Assembly: GCA_051648405.1 (NCBI GenBank)
Contig: JBOFFC010000053.1
Location: forward strand, 1-59,703
DNA from: JBOFFC01 sp051648405
Lineage (GTDB): Bacteria; Planctomycetota; Planctomycetia; Pirellulales; Lacipirellulaceae
Direction: 5' to 3'
Length of the DNA stretch: 59,703 nt
Shown: piece by piece, positions 1 to 8,937 of the stretch
Numbering within the stretch: the first letter of the stretch is position 1
Layout: each line of letters begins with the position of its first letter
Notes under the pieces: generated by a model
Database searches by the model: none
What the model saw: only the letters and a program-made list of their open reading frames with translations
Told to the model about the DNA's origin: nothing
Translations under genes and position numbers: made by a program

Positions 1-534
1 GTCGATGACCCCCAGCATGTCGCCGGCCGAGTAGTTCTGCTTCGACAAGACCGTCATCCCGCTGGCCGCGGTCGGGCTCATGATCGCGAGCTCCTGCGTC
101 GAGCTGACGATCGTCACGTAGCCGGTCGAAAGCCCCGCCGTTACCGGGTGCGCGTTGCTGAGGACCTCGGTGTTGTTGTGGTCGGCGTTCCACCCGTCGG
201 TGGTCGAGAACCCCATTGCGAGGTCGAGGTAGCGTTCCTCGCAGACCACCCCCTTGGTGGCCGTCGCGACATTCCACCCCAGCTCCCACTCTTGGATGGT
301 CATCGGGATGTAGACCACATCGACGGCGGCGACCGCGGCGTCGATCGTCGCCTGGCTGGCGCCGTCCCAAACGGTCGTTACCGTGTGCCCCCAGGTCTGG
401 AACTGCGTCTGCCGCGCGGTCTCATCGCTGGTCAACGAGCCGTTGTTCTGCGTAACCAGCAGTACGTTGGCGCAGTGACCCATCGGGCACAGGCCGATCA
501 CGAGCAGCAGCGTCAGCGGAAGCAGTCGGTTCAT
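1..534 (-). CDS. Secreted protein of unknown function, truncated by the window edge
   Basis: Reading the minus strand from the ATG at 534 gives 178 uninterrupted codons that run off position 1, so only the N-terminal part is seen. The protein starts MNRLLPLTLLLVIGLCPMGH, a typical signal peptide with possible cleavage after HCA near residue 22. The mature part begins with NVLLVTQNNGSLTSDE and alternates short beta strands and helices (LLVTQNNG, VDVVYIPMTI, VVCEERYLDLAMG). This resembles the Rossmann-like, ThuA or glutamine-amidotransferase-like N-terminal module of large secreted planctomycete proteins. That comparison is from memory and no catalytic residue is visible. The start is well defined because it is the only Met before the hydrophobic segment. 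Confidence 0.7.
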   Translation of the reverse strand, partial: MNRLLPLTLLLVIGLCPMGHCANVLLVTQNNGSLTSDETARQTQFQTWGHTVTTVWDGASQATIDAAVAAVDVVYIPMTIQEWELGWNVATATKGVVCEERYLDLAMGFSTTDGWNADHNNTEVLSNAHPVTAGLSTGYVTIVSSTQELAIMSPTAASGMTVLSKQNYSAGDMLGVID

Positions 535-664
535 CGTCGTCGTGCGGCACGGGGTTCCGGGATCAATCCGTCCTAAAACTACGCCACGCTGGGGCGCACT
601 CCCCCCGTGACCGAGGTGCGGTCGTATCGGTCGGACGACTTTAACCACTCCGACGACGGATTTC

Positions 665-803
665 ACCACAGAGGACACGGAGGAATTGCCAATGACCAAG
701 CACCAATGACCAAATGGAGTGGGCAGCCGGCAGCCGGCGACAGGCATTGGTCATTGGTCATTGGTCATTGGTGCTTGGTGCTTAGTGCTTGGTGCTTGGT
801 CAT
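665..803. repeat. Palindromic array of CCAATGACC/GGTCATTGG units
   Basis: The left part (688-713) carries two copies of CCAATGACCAA. The right part (744-801) carries the inverted motif as three CATTGGT units followed by four GCTTGGT or GCTTAGT units. A purine-rich CACAGAGGACACGGAGG motif precedes the left part, and a partial inverse (TCCTCCGTG) follows at 810. The region can fold into a long imperfect hairpin. It fills most of the 346-base gap between the first two genes and shows no coding potential. Confidence 0.7.
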
Positions 804-850
804 TTCCCCTCCTCCGTGGCGAATCCCCTCGTCCCTCTTCCGCGACGGTC

Positions 851-877
851 CTTGGCGCTCGTGGCGTCTTGGCGGTT
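851..877. repeat. Dispersed 27-base repeat, single arm
   Basis: The 27 bases beginning CTTGGCGCTCGTGG and ending GGCGGTT are identical to 34111-34137 and are the perfect reverse complement of 33950-33976. Here only one arm is present, three bases before the ATG of the next gene. At the other site both arms form an inverted pair. Confidence 0.8.
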
Positions 878-880
878 AGA

Positions 881-2284
881 ATGCACGCCATGCAAACACT
901 CCTCTCGCTCTCTGCCGGCCCGCTCGAGATGTTGCTCGACCCGGCCACGGGTCACCTGCGGCGGCTGACTCTGGGGGACCCCCAGGCCGGGGGCGTCGAG
1001 CTCGTCCGCGGCGTTTACCCCGCGGTTCGCGCCGGCGACTGGACGACCGTCCCGCCGCGCGTCGAGGGGCTCGAGGTCGAACGCAACGAGCGGGCGTTCC
1101 GCGTCGTCTACACGGCGACCTGCGAGGACCCGGCGCTCGGGATGGCGTTCCGCTGGAAAGGGGAGGTCGTCGGGCTCGCGACGGGGGTCGTCACCTACGA
1201 CTTCGTCGGCGAAGCGCTCGCCGACTTGCGCTCGAACCGCATCGGCTTCTGCGTGCTCCACCCGGGCGCGCTCCCCCCGTCGGGGGCAGCCGGCGCCCCC
1301 TACACGCTGACCGCGCCCGACGGCGCGACGAGCGACGGACGCTTCCCGACGCTCGTCGTGCCGACGCTGCCGATGGTCGGCGTTCGGTCGATCCGACGCA
1401 CGGTGAAGCTCGCCAGCGGCGCGACGGCCTCCGTGAGCGTGCTGTGCGACGGGGACGTCTTCGAGACCGAGGACCAGCGCAATTGGTCCGACGCCTCGTT
1501 CAAGACGTACAGCCGCCCCTCGGCCCTGCCGCGACCGTTCGACGTCGCCAAGGGGGAGACGTTCCGCCAGAAGGTGACGGTCACCGTCGAGGGCCTCGAC
1601 GAGGGGCTCGGCACGCAGCTCCGCTCGGCCCCGTCGCACGCACGGCCGCAGCCGCCGACGGCTTCGCTCGCCGCCGGCCCGGTGGTCGCCGCGCCGAAGG
1701 TCCGCCTGGCGACCGACGCCGACAACGCAGCGCCGGACTTCACGTCACTCAACGCCAATCGGCCCGACGCCGCGGCGCCGTCGGTCGCGTTCTCCCTCCA
1801 CCCGCAGATCCACCTGCCCGACGAGCTGACGATCGCCGAGTCGTTCGTCACGCACGGCGTGCTCGTTGCGACGGCCCGCGGTTTCGCGCCGAAGGGGAGG
1901 GTCGTCGTCGGGCCGATCCGTTTCGCCCCCAAGGACAAGCCCGACGAGCGGATCGGCGGCGAACTGCACGCCGCGTGGTTGCTGGCGAGCCTCGCGCGGC
2001 TTACCGACGCCGGCGCCGCCGAGGTCGTGTGGGACGGCAGCGGTTGGTCGGACAAAGCCGACAGCCCCGCAGCGCGGCTGTTTGCCGCCGTGAGCAAGGC
2101 CACGGGCGAGTGGCGCTCGGTCGCCTCGACGCGCCCCGACGAGGTCACGGCAATCGCCCTCGGCGACACGCTGATCGTGGCCAACGCCTGGTTCGAGCCA
2201 CGCCGCGTCGCGCTCCCCGACGGCTGGGGCGAGCCCCAAGAGCTGACGCCCTACTCCTTCGCGATCGTCGCCCGGCCTAGCTGA
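881..2284 (+). CDS. D-apionate lactonase family protein (ApnL-like), apparently shortened
   Basis: This is a 467-residue protein without a signal peptide. The key recognition motif is GDVFETEDQRNWSDASF at about residues 190-206, which matches the N-terminal beta domain of the ApnL family as I remember it. The C-terminal part (SLHPQIHLPD, VVVGPIRFAPK, LHAAWLLASLARL, AAEVVWDGSGW) resembles the end of the family's TIM barrel plus its final beta domain (VIVANAWFEPRRV-like). Known members are roughly 600 residues. Here a Pro/Ala-rich linker near residue 245-270 replaces what should be the first half of the barrel. Lactonase activity is therefore doubtful. The start is the ATG just after the dispersed 27-base repeat; a second ATG lies nine bases further in. 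No obvious apiose-pathway neighbours are present. Confidence 0.65.
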   Translation: MHAMQTLLSLSAGPLEMLLDPATGHLRRLTLGDPQAGGVELVRGVYPAVRAGDWTTVPPRVEGLEVERNERAFRVVYTATCEDPALGMAFRWKGEVVGLATGVVTYDFVGEALADLRSNRIGFCVLHPGALPPSGAAGAPYTLTAPDGATSDGRFPTLVVPTLPMVGVRSIRRTVKLASGATASVSVLCDGDVFETEDQRNWSDASFKTYSRPSALPRPFDVAKGETFRQKVTVTVEGLDEGLGTQLRSAPSHARPQPPTASLAAGPVVAAPKVRLATDADNAAPDFTSLNANRPDAAAPSVAFSLHPQIHLPDELTIAESFVTHGVLVATARGFAPKGRVVVGPIRFAPKDKPDERIGGELHAAWLLASLARLTDAGAAEVVWDGSGWSDKADSPAARLFAAVSKATGEWRSVASTRPDEVTAIALGDTLIVANAWFEPRRVALPDGWGEPQELTPYSFAIVARPS

Positions 2285-2395
2285 CGGGGACGGAGGAACT
2301 CACCGCGGAGGCGCGGAGGACGCAGAGGAGTCACGCTGCGTATCGCCGCGCCCACTGCGTCTCGGCGGTGGGCTACCTTCGTCTCGAACACGAGA

Positions 2396-2426
2396 AAGCC
2401 CCGACGAGCGACGCCCGCCGGGGCTT
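2396..2426 (-). terminator. Hairpin terminator of the 2459-3196 gene
   Basis: Perfect 8-base arms AAGCCCCG and CGGGGCTT enclose a 15-base loop, 33 bases past the stop codon. On the minus strand the stem is followed by a short pyrimidine run (TTTCTC). Confidence 0.6.
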
Positions 2427-2458
2427 GGATGATCGATCGGGTTGTCACGCGTTCCGCT

Positions 2459-3196
2459 TTAGCCGCGGCGGCGGGCGCCGAGGGCCACCAGGCCGCAGAG
2501 GGCCATTAGGGCCGAGGCCGGCTCGGGGACGAGCTGGAACATCGCGGCGCTGGCGCGCATCGACACGAAGCCGTTCGAGTAGGAGACCGTGCCGAAGCCG
2601 TCATCGACGACGACCTGGGTGTTGGTTTGCGTCAGCGTGTAGGTCGTGCCGCCGGTCAGCGTGACCTCGCCGAGGAATACCCACTCGCTCCCCGGCAGGC
2701 CGCCGGGCGAGTCGGCGTCTTGGTTGGCGGTCGCCGTGAAGAGCGTGCCGGCGCCGTCGGTGAGCGCGAAGTTGGCCGGGTTGTTGCCGGTCGAGATGTT
2801 CGAGGTGTTCGGCCAGGTCGTGTACACGCGGTACGTGCCGCTGATCCCGCCGGGCATGCCGAAGCCGAACCCGCCGTCGTCGTTGAGGACCGTGTTGACG
2901 GGGATCACCAGGTTGTCGGCGTCGGTCCCGGGGGTGTACTTGAAGGTGTAGGCGTCGGGGGTCGGCGTGGTGGTCCCCGAGGGGGCGTCGCCGCCGAAGA
3001 TGCTGCCGATCGCGGGCGTGACGCCGAACGCGGGGCTGGTGGCGGTCGAATTCGAGGCGGACGTGGTGTTGGGGCCGAACGCGAAGTTCGCGAAGCCCTT
3101 GCCGCCCGAGCGGGTCTCGACGATGAACGCGGCGCTGGCCACTTGGGCCAAGCCGAGGACGGCCGCCAGGGCGGCCATCGTAAGGGTCTGCTTCAT
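2459..3196 (-). CDS. PEP-CTERM sorting domain protein
   Basis: This 245-residue protein has a clear signal peptide (MKQTLTMAALAAVLGLAQVA, then SAAF) and ends in VPEPASALMALCGLVALGAR plus RRG. That is the Pro-Glu-Pro, transmembrane and Arg cluster recognised by exosortase/EpsH-type sorting systems. The middle is Gly/Thr/Asn-rich and predicted to be all-beta, with no catalytic motif. It is probably exported and anchored at, or processed through, the cell envelope. It begins the minus-strand series of surface-protein genes, each with its own downstream hairpin. No exosortase gene is seen in the window. Confidence 0.85.
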   Translation of the reverse strand: MKQTLTMAALAAVLGLAQVASAAFIVETRSGGKGFANFAFGPNTTSASNSTATSPAFGVTPAIGSIFGGDAPSGTTTPTPDAYTFKYTPGTDADNLVIPVNTVLNDDGGFGFGMPGGISGTYRVYTTWPNTSNISTGNNPANFALTDGAGTLFTATANQDADSPGGLPGSEWVFLGEVTLTGGTTYTLTQTNTQVVVDDGFGTVSYSNGFVSMRASAAMFQLVPEPASALMALCGLVALGARRRG

Positions 3197-3310
3197 GAGA
3201 CTGCCGTACCTTTCAGAAGGGGTAACGAATCAGAGGGTGAGCGGAAGAGGGCTGGTATGTACCAAGCTAATCCGAACGACAAGCAAGTCCAAACCGCCGA
3301 GGCCGAAGGA

Positions 3311-4402
3311 TCAGAACGTGACGGGGACTTTGAGCGGTTCGCTCCCCGTCTCGCCCAGGTTCTTCGAACCGTAGCTGATGTAGACGATCGGCGCGACGTC
3401 GTCGGCGATGAACTGACAACTGCCATCGACGAGAGCGAAATTTCCGCCGCCCGGATGGAAGCTGCCGAACGGGAGGTTGCCCGGGTTGAGCGGCTTCTTG
3501 CCGTTCGACGGGCCGGGGCGGTCCTTGTCGTCGCGGTGAATGAAGTAGTACCCCACCTGGTCGAGGTTCCCGTTCAGCGGGACCCGCGGGCTGATGTTCA
3601 TGCACGACCAGACGTCCGACTGTGCGATCGGCTTCTTGGGGATCGTGGCGACGGTCTTGTTGACCCCCTGCGACCAAAGCCGGAGCTGATACCAGCGTTC
3701 GCCGATCAGGTACGTCTTGCTCGTGCCATCGACCACCTCACCGATTTTAACGCGGCTGCCGGGGAACAGCATCCCGTCGTAGTTGATGTGCGGGCGATTG
3801 AAGGTCGGCGTTCCGGCGCACTCGTACGTGCCCCCCTCACTCTCGCAAACACCCCCCCCGAACTCGCCACCCGTTGCGCCCGCAACGTACGTTGCGTAGG
3901 CCGCGGAGGAGCCCATGACCCCGCTGTAGTTGCTTCCAGGAAATCCCTCGCCCCCCGCAAAATCGTCGCGCGCGAAGGGCGCCCCGTCGCTGGGGCACTG
4001 GTAGACGCTGACAGCGATGTTCTTAAGCGACTGAATCGACCCGTAGTCGAGTTGCGCATTCGGGTTTGTGCGTCGAGCCTCTTGGAGGGCTTGGCCTACG
4101 CTCGCGAACAGGGCGCTGTCCTCAAGGTACGGCAAAAGATCGACGTGGAAGCTCGGGCCGTTGAGGCCACCGACTGGTAGGTAAGTAGCGCCAGGTGGAA
4201 AAAAACCCTTAGCGGACTCGTAGTTGAGCAAACCGAGCGAGATGTTCTTGACGTTCGTCTGGCAGCTCATTCGCCGGGCCGCTTCGCGCGCCGCCTGCAC
4301 CGCGGGGAGTAGCAGCGCCACGAGGATGCCGATGATCGCGATCACCACGAGCAGCTCGACGAGCGTGAAGCCTGGGCGGCGGGTTGCGAGCGGCGCTGTC
4401 AT
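3311..4402 (-). CDS. DUF1559 protein with type IV pilin-like N-terminus
   Basis: This is a 363-residue protein. A short basic leader (MTAPLATRRPG) precedes FTLVELLVVIAIIG, the prepilin peptidase cleavage and methylation motif with Glu at position 5, then a hydrophobic helix and AVQAAREAARR. The C-terminus carries the family's His-rich stretch followed by an Asp-Gly pair (HPGGGNFALVDGSCQF). DUF1559 proteins are greatly expanded in planctomycetes, and their role (minor pseudopilins or surface fibres) is unknown. I use the ATG at 4402 rather than the TTG just before it. The gene lies between two PEP-CTERM genes on the same strand. Confidence 0.9.
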   Translation of the reverse strand: MTAPLATRRPGFTLVELLVVIAIIGILVALLLPAVQAAREAARRMSCQTNVKNISLGLLNYESAKGFFPPGATYLPVGGLNGPSFHVDLLPYLEDSALFASVGQALQEARRTNPNAQLDYGSIQSLKNIAVSVYQCPSDGAPFARDDFAGGEGFPGSNYSGVMGSSAAYATYVAGATGGEFGGGVCESEGGTYECAGTPTFNRPHINYDGMLFPGSRVKIGEVVDGTSKTYLIGERWYQLRLWSQGVNKTVATIPKKPIAQSDVWSCMNISPRVPLNGNLDQVGYYFIHRDDKDRPGPSNGKKPLNPGNLPFGSFHPGGGNFALVDGSCQFIADDVAPIVYISYGSKNLGETGSEPLKVPVTF

Positions 4403-4610
4403 CAAACGAGTCCTTGAAGTGCCCGATAGGGTTCGAGGGGCGGCCTTCGTGGGCGCCCGGCAATTGTCAACCTAAGCAGCGGCGGCGATCGAAAACAATG
4501 CGCAGACGGCGCAACTAAGTGTCGCTTTCGCGCACCAACGTGGGGGCACGAAGGATGGCCCCCTACCTTCGCAGTCACCGGCCCCAGCCCGAGTAGAGTC
4601 CGATCCGGAA

Positions 4611-4641
4611 GGGGCCTGGGTGAGCAACTCCCCCAGGCCCC
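4611..4641 (-). terminator. GC-rich hairpin downstream of the 4660-6009 gene
   Basis: Perfect 10-base arms GGGGCCTGGG and CCCAGGCCCC enclose an 11-base loop, 19 bases after the stop codon. There is no real T tract, so it may act as a terminator or as an mRNA 3' stabiliser. The rest of the 4406-4659 gap shows nothing else. Confidence 0.5.
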
Positions 4642-4659
4642 CTCCGGTCGGGTAGACGT

Positions 4660-6009
4660 TCAGACGCGGCGCCGACCGACCGAGGCGGCGAGCAGCCCTG
4701 ACGCGAGCGCCACGAGCGCCGCCGGCTCGGGGATGGCGGTCGCCGCAGCGGCGCCGGTCCCGTAGTTCGCCACCCACACGCCGTAGTCCCCCGCGTCGAT
4801 CACGCTGTTTCCGTTGCCGTCGGCGCGCAGGTCGGTCGTCGAGCCGAGCGTGTCGCGGTAGACGGTGTAGTCGGCGGCGTTCACCTTGCCGTCCCCCGTG
4901 TAGTCGCCGACGACCGCGACGGCCTTGTCCTCGAGCGCCAGGTAGAGGTTGTCGAACGTGCTCACGCCGCTCGCGCTGGCGACCCCCGAGGGGGATCCGA
5001 TCCGCAGGCTGTTCATCGGCGAGGGGTTGAACTTGAACGGCGGGTTGTTGAAGTTCTCGGCCATCGAGATCTCGATCTCGACGGTCGAATCGACCCCCGC
5101 GAGGCCGGTGGCGTTGTTGATCCCGTCGCGGAACAGGTCGAGCGTCAGCACCGTCTTCGTCTCGCCGATCGTCGCGTCGAACGTGTGCCAGCCGTCGCCG
5201 ATGTCGGCGAAGCTGACCGCCCCGCTGCCGTTGCCGGCCGTGCCGTTGGGCTTGACGTTCGCCACCAGGTCGAGCGCCGGGTCGAGCGGAAAGAACTGCC
5301 AGTCGGGGTTGCGCAGCATCTGGCCGCGGTTCACGCCGTTCTCGATGTAGTCACCCAGGGACGCGAAGCTGAACAGTTGGAGGCGGAACGCGAAGTCGGT
5401 TTCGGGACGGAACTCGGGGTCGGCCGGCACCGGCGGGACCGGGGGGTCGGCATTCGGGTCGCCGGGGCTTCCCCCCGAGCAGAGGTTGTCGGCGTCGGTC
5501 GGGATGCACGCGCCGGTGCTGTTCCAGAAGCCGAGCTCGACGAGGTTCACGCCGAAGTCGGTCACCGCCGGGTCGGGGTTGCGGTCGAAGCGGTCGCTCC
5601 GCAGGCCGATCGTCTGACGGATCGTCGGGCCGGTGGCCGTGTCGGCGAACATGTCGCCGCGCACGACGACGTCCTGGGTCGCCGACGGCTGGATACGGTA
5701 GCCGGACGTGTTGATCACCGGGTCGTAGCCGCCGCCGTGCTCGTTGATCAGGCCGGAGGGGCCCGCGGCGCCCTTGCCCGTGATCCCCGCGGGGCCGCTG
5801 CCCGAGTCAACCAGGTTTCCGCCGGGGCCGGGGGGCGCCAGGAAGCCGTCCCCGGCGCGGGCCGGCCAAGCGGCCTCGAACGCGGCCTGGTCGGCGTACG
5901 AATCGAAGTTGTCGTTCACAAAGATCATGTTGAGGGCCGGCGCGGGGGCCGCGGCCAGCGCGAGCGGGCCGCAAGCGGCGACGCACCGCAGCAGAGAGTG
6001 GAGCTTCAT
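4660..6009 (-). CDS. PEP-CTERM protein with dockerin-like repeat
   Basis: This is a 449-residue secreted protein. It starts MKLHSLLRCVAACGPLALAA, a signal peptide, and the mature part begins NMIFVNDNFDSYADQAAF, a beta-sandwich type opening frequent in planctomycete PEP-CTERM proteins. Near residue 365 comes a calcium-loop pair GDYTGDGKVNAADYTVYRD and GNGNSVIDAGDYGVW, resembling a type I dockerin duplicate. The C-terminus is IPEPAALVALASGLLAAS followed by VGRRRV. The protein is probably envelope-bound. The dockerin-like module suggests protein-protein attachment, but no cohesin is seen nearby. Confidence 0.85.
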   Translation of the reverse strand: MKLHSLLRCVAACGPLALAAAPAPALNMIFVNDNFDSYADQAAFEAAWPARAGDGFLAPPGPGGNLVDSGSGPAGITGKGAAGPSGLINEHGGGYDPVINTSGYRIQPSATQDVVVRGDMFADTATGPTIRQTIGLRSDRFDRNPDPAVTDFGVNLVELGFWNSTGACIPTDADNLCSGGSPGDPNADPPVPPVPADPEFRPETDFAFRLQLFSFASLGDYIENGVNRGQMLRNPDWQFFPLDPALDLVANVKPNGTAGNGSGAVSFADIGDGWHTFDATIGETKTVLTLDLFRDGINNATGLAGVDSTVEIEISMAENFNNPPFKFNPSPMNSLRIGSPSGVASASGVSTFDNLYLALEDKAVAVVGDYTGDGKVNAADYTVYRDTLGSTTDLRADGNGNSVIDAGDYGVWVANYGTGAAAATAIPEPAALVALASGLLAASVGRRRV

Positions 6010-6374
6010 GACGGTGTGGTCCTAAGGGTGCGTCGAACGGCCAGGTCCGTCGGACACGGGCGGAGGGCCGCTGCGACGCTCGTTGGCCGGGAAGGCGGGA
6101 ACAGGTTCAGTTAGTCAGGTTGGTTCGATCGGAAGAGCCGTTTCGTCCCCAATCGTCGGGGTGCCCATCGCTGGGGACCCGCCGCGAACGAAAGGTCGCC
6201 CGCGTACGGTCGGGCGCCACAGCCGTCTCGCGGGCGCCCAAGAGCAGGGCCGGCGCCGCCGCGGCGCCCCCCCTCAGATTAGTAGGGGTTCAGGGAAAAG
6301 TCGCGCAGAAAGGCGCACCTTTGTCGTCGGAAAGCGCAGGATGCGCGGGTCGAGCGGCCCCATGCCGGGGCGCC

Positions 6375-7478
6375 CTACGGGGCGATCGTCTGCCCATCCT
6401 GGCGGTTCGCTTGGAAGCGGTGGGCGTCCTGCGAGATGTCGTAGGAGACGGTCTGCACCGACCCGTCGCAGAAGGCCATGTTCAGCCCTCCCGCGTGGGC
6501 GCTACCGAAGGCGAGGATCGCCGGATAGTTGTGCGGGGGGACTTCCCCGTCTTGCTGCGGCTGCCAGTCCCTCGGCGCAACCGCCTGCGGGTAGAAGGCT
6601 TCTAGCCCGGGCTTGTAGGCAACTCGCTGGTTGTCCCACTCGTAGCCGGCGTACATCGACTGGTTGTCGCCATACCGCCCGTTTTCGGAATTTGAATACC
6701 CGCTGTTGTCGTCATACGCCTTGGTCGCGACGAACTTCTCGCCGATCAGGTAGGTCTTGCTTGTCCCGTCGGTGACCTGCGCAATCTTGACTTCACTCCG
6801 GAAAAAGATCACTCCCGACTGGTAGTTCGGGTTGGCCGCCCCGCTGGCGAGGAACTCCCTCGACGTATTGGGCCAAGCGTAGCTCGCCGACTTACCGAGT
6901 GAGTCGGGAACCGCCATGATCTCGCCCCCGAAGCCCCCTTGCGCGTGACGGCGAGCGTCACCGGCGTTCCCGGCGTAGTCTCCCTTCGCGGCGGTGAGGC
7001 CGTTTACGAAAGCGAGCTCGGTAGCCATCGTTGCCGCGTGACGTCCGATCGCGACGTTGCGACGGCTCGGGCAATTGAACACGCCAATAGGCGTGCGCAT
7101 CAACTGCGTGACCGCGTCGCGATACTGCTGCGAACCGACCGTCGTGCCTCGACCCAAGTCGCGGAGCGTATTCTCTTCCAAGAAGCTGAACACGCTGTAA
7201 TACCAGCTCCCTGGCTGTGCCTCTCCGTAGCCCCGAGTTGGCTCGGCGACGAACGCCGTACCCCACCCACCCGAGGGGAAGAAGCCGTGCGCGTCCTCGT
7301 GCAGCAGGCACGCCAGTCCCATCTGCTTGAGTTGGTTGGTGCACTGCGTGCGCCGCGCCGCCTCGCGCGCCGCCTGCACCGCGGGGAGCAAGAGCGCCAC
7401 CAGGATGCCGATGATGGCGATCACCACCAGCAGTTCGACGAGGGTGAACGCGCGGCGGGAGTCGAGCTGCATCGTCAT
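6375..7478 (-). CDS. DUF1559 protein with type IV pilin-like N-terminus
   Basis: This is a 367-residue protein. The leader MTMQLDSRRA precedes FTLVELLVVIAIIG. A DUF1559 body follows, with NCPSRRN and GTSKTYLIGEK motifs and a C-terminal HAGGLNMAFCDGSVQTVSYD that matches the His...Asp-Gly signature of the family. The open frame extends upstream to 7586, but that part would overlap the end of the preceding gene (stop at 7528) and lacks the short basic leader. I therefore choose the ATG at 7478, which leaves a 49-base spacer. It forms a likely two-gene unit with the DUF1559 gene upstream. Confidence 0.88.
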   Translation of the reverse strand: MTMQLDSRRAFTLVELLVVIAIIGILVALLLPAVQAAREAARRTQCTNQLKQMGLACLLHEDAHGFFPSGGWGTAFVAEPTRGYGEAQPGSWYYSVFSFLEENTLRDLGRGTTVGSQQYRDAVTQLMRTPIGVFNCPSRRNVAIGRHAATMATELAFVNGLTAAKGDYAGNAGDARRHAQGGFGGEIMAVPDSLGKSASYAWPNTSREFLASGAANPNYQSGVIFFRSEVKIAQVTDGTSKTYLIGEKFVATKAYDDNSGYSNSENGRYGDNQSMYAGYEWDNQRVAYKPGLEAFYPQAVAPRDWQPQQDGEVPPHNYPAILAFGSAHAGGLNMAFCDGSVQTVSYDISQDAHRFQANRQDGQTIAP

Positions 7479-7527
7479 CAGGATTGCCGAAGGGTGGTTC
7501 GTGGTCGCCCGGAAGGGTCGCTCTGAT

Positions 7528-8745
7528 TCAAGACCCACCGCCGCGGGATTTATTGGCAGCGTAGGTGGAGCCGTCGTCGCCGTCACCGCTGATGATTAAG
7601 AAGTCCCAAGGTGAGCAGCAAGGGCCCATTGCCGACGTTGGCGCCGTGGCGCTCGTGCGGCTTACTTCGATGTCGTCGGAGACCCACTGAACACTTCCGT
7701 CGCACATCGTGGCGTGCAGGCCACCCGGGTGCGCGCTACGCGCCGAGCCTTGTGTGTGGCCACCGGCCTGGAAGCACGTCATGCACGCTAAACGGAGGTA
7801 CTCGGTGTTGCAACTGAAGTCATCTCGGGTCGAGAACACGTCGTCCGACTCCAGGTTACAAGGGTTGGGCCCGTTGGCGTCTCCGAACGACCCGTGGCCG
7901 GCAAGCAAGTTGCCCCCCGCGTGCCCGTACGCCCAGACGCCGCGCGGGTCTCTCTCATCGACGCCGCCCCGTAGTTCGCCGATCATCATCGTCTTGGTCG
8001 TGCCGTCTGTGATCTGCGCAAGCTTCAGCGCCGTGTCGATCCCGAAGACGCCACGCCGCGCCGGGTTGCGCCAGCTGCGGCTGTCGGGACCTGCCATCGT
8101 GTTCGTGTTGGAAGTTCGCTGGACAGTGATGTCGCCGAAGACTAGCGGAATCCCCATGTTCCCGGCGTAGTTGCCGCGGGCCCAGTTGTCACCGTTGGCT
8201 GGCGTGGGTTGGCCGCCGCGGTACATCACTTGGTTGTGGGCGTCGGAGGGGCACAGCATCACCGACAGGGTCGTTCCGCGGGCGACGATGTTGCGGTAGT
8301 TCGCTTGGGTTGTCCCCGCGGCGAGGTTGCCGCCTGCAATGGGCTGCGTGAAATCGAACTGGTTGTAGAGCGCTTGCTCTTCACAGTACGGCAGGACGGC
8401 GAGAATCCAACTCTCGCCAAAGCCCATCCAGCTCGACACGTCCGCCGTCAATGAGACGCGCCCAAAGCGGCCCGTACCCTTGTAGTCGTCCGGAACCGTG
8501 CGCAGCGTCATTCCATTTGGAAACACCTTCTTGGTCAGCTCGTAGTTGAGAACGGCTAAGCCGAGGTTCTTCAGGTTGTTCTGACATTGGGTCCGACGAG
8601 CCGCCTCGCGGGCGGCCTGCACGGCGGGTAGCAGCAGGGCGACCAAGATCCCGATGATCGCGATGACGACCAGCAGCTCGACGAGTGTGAAGCCGCGGCG
8701 CGGCTTTCGGGCAGTCCGGTGAACCATCGCGTGACGGCAATCCAT
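7528..8745 (-). CDS. DUF1559 protein with type IV pilin-like N-terminus
   Basis: This is a 405-residue protein, the first of two tandem DUF1559 genes. The leader MDCRHAMVHRTARKPRRG precedes FTLVELLVVIAIIG. The second Met (8727) would give a shorter, more typical leader, but an AGGAAAG sequence upstream favours 8745. Family motifs are GTTKTMMIGELRGG and HPGGLHATMCDGSVQWVSDD. Cys residues (CSPSD-like MLCPSD, CNLESD, CNTEYLRLACMTC) are unusually frequent, suggesting disulfides in an exported protein. Its function is unknown. Confidence 0.88.
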   Translation of the reverse strand: MDCRHAMVHRTARKPRRGFTLVELLVVIAIIGILVALLLPAVQAAREAARRTQCQNNLKNLGLAVLNYELTKKVFPNGMTLRTVPDDYKGTGRFGRVSLTADVSSWMGFGESWILAVLPYCEEQALYNQFDFTQPIAGGNLAAGTTQANYRNIVARGTTLSVMLCPSDAHNQVMYRGGQPTPANGDNWARGNYAGNMGIPLVFGDITVQRTSNTNTMAGPDSRSWRNPARRGVFGIDTALKLAQITDGTTKTMMIGELRGGVDERDPRGVWAYGHAGGNLLAGHGSFGDANGPNPCNLESDDVFSTRDDFSCNTEYLRLACMTCFQAGGHTQGSARSAHPGGLHATMCDGSVQWVSDDIEVSRTSATAPTSAMGPCCSPWDFLIISGDGDDGSTYAANKSRGGGS

Positions 8746-8856
8746 GGCGTGTCAGCTTTCCTGGAAGGGCCGCGTCGGTGAGCGGCAGTGGGGGGACGTG
8801 CTCGGGATCGCCTGCCTCGGGTAGCGTCGCACAGAATCGCATCGCGGATCGACGGC

Positions 8857-8880
8857 GGGCGGGGCCCGAGAGCCCCGCCC
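8857..8880 (-). terminator. Hairpin downstream of the 8938-9873 gene
   Basis: Perfect 9-base arms GGGCGGGGC and GCCCCGCCC enclose a 6-base loop, 58 bases past the stop codon. There is no T tract. Confidence 0.45.
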
Positions 8881-8937
8881 CGCCGCGACCTAAAGCCCTG
8901 TCTGGTCTCGAATCAATCCTTGGTTGGGCGATCCGCC

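Noticed and set aside
665..803. CRISPR array
   Set aside because: The repeated units are 7-11 bases, adjacent without unique spacers, and partly inverted. No cas gene is in the window.
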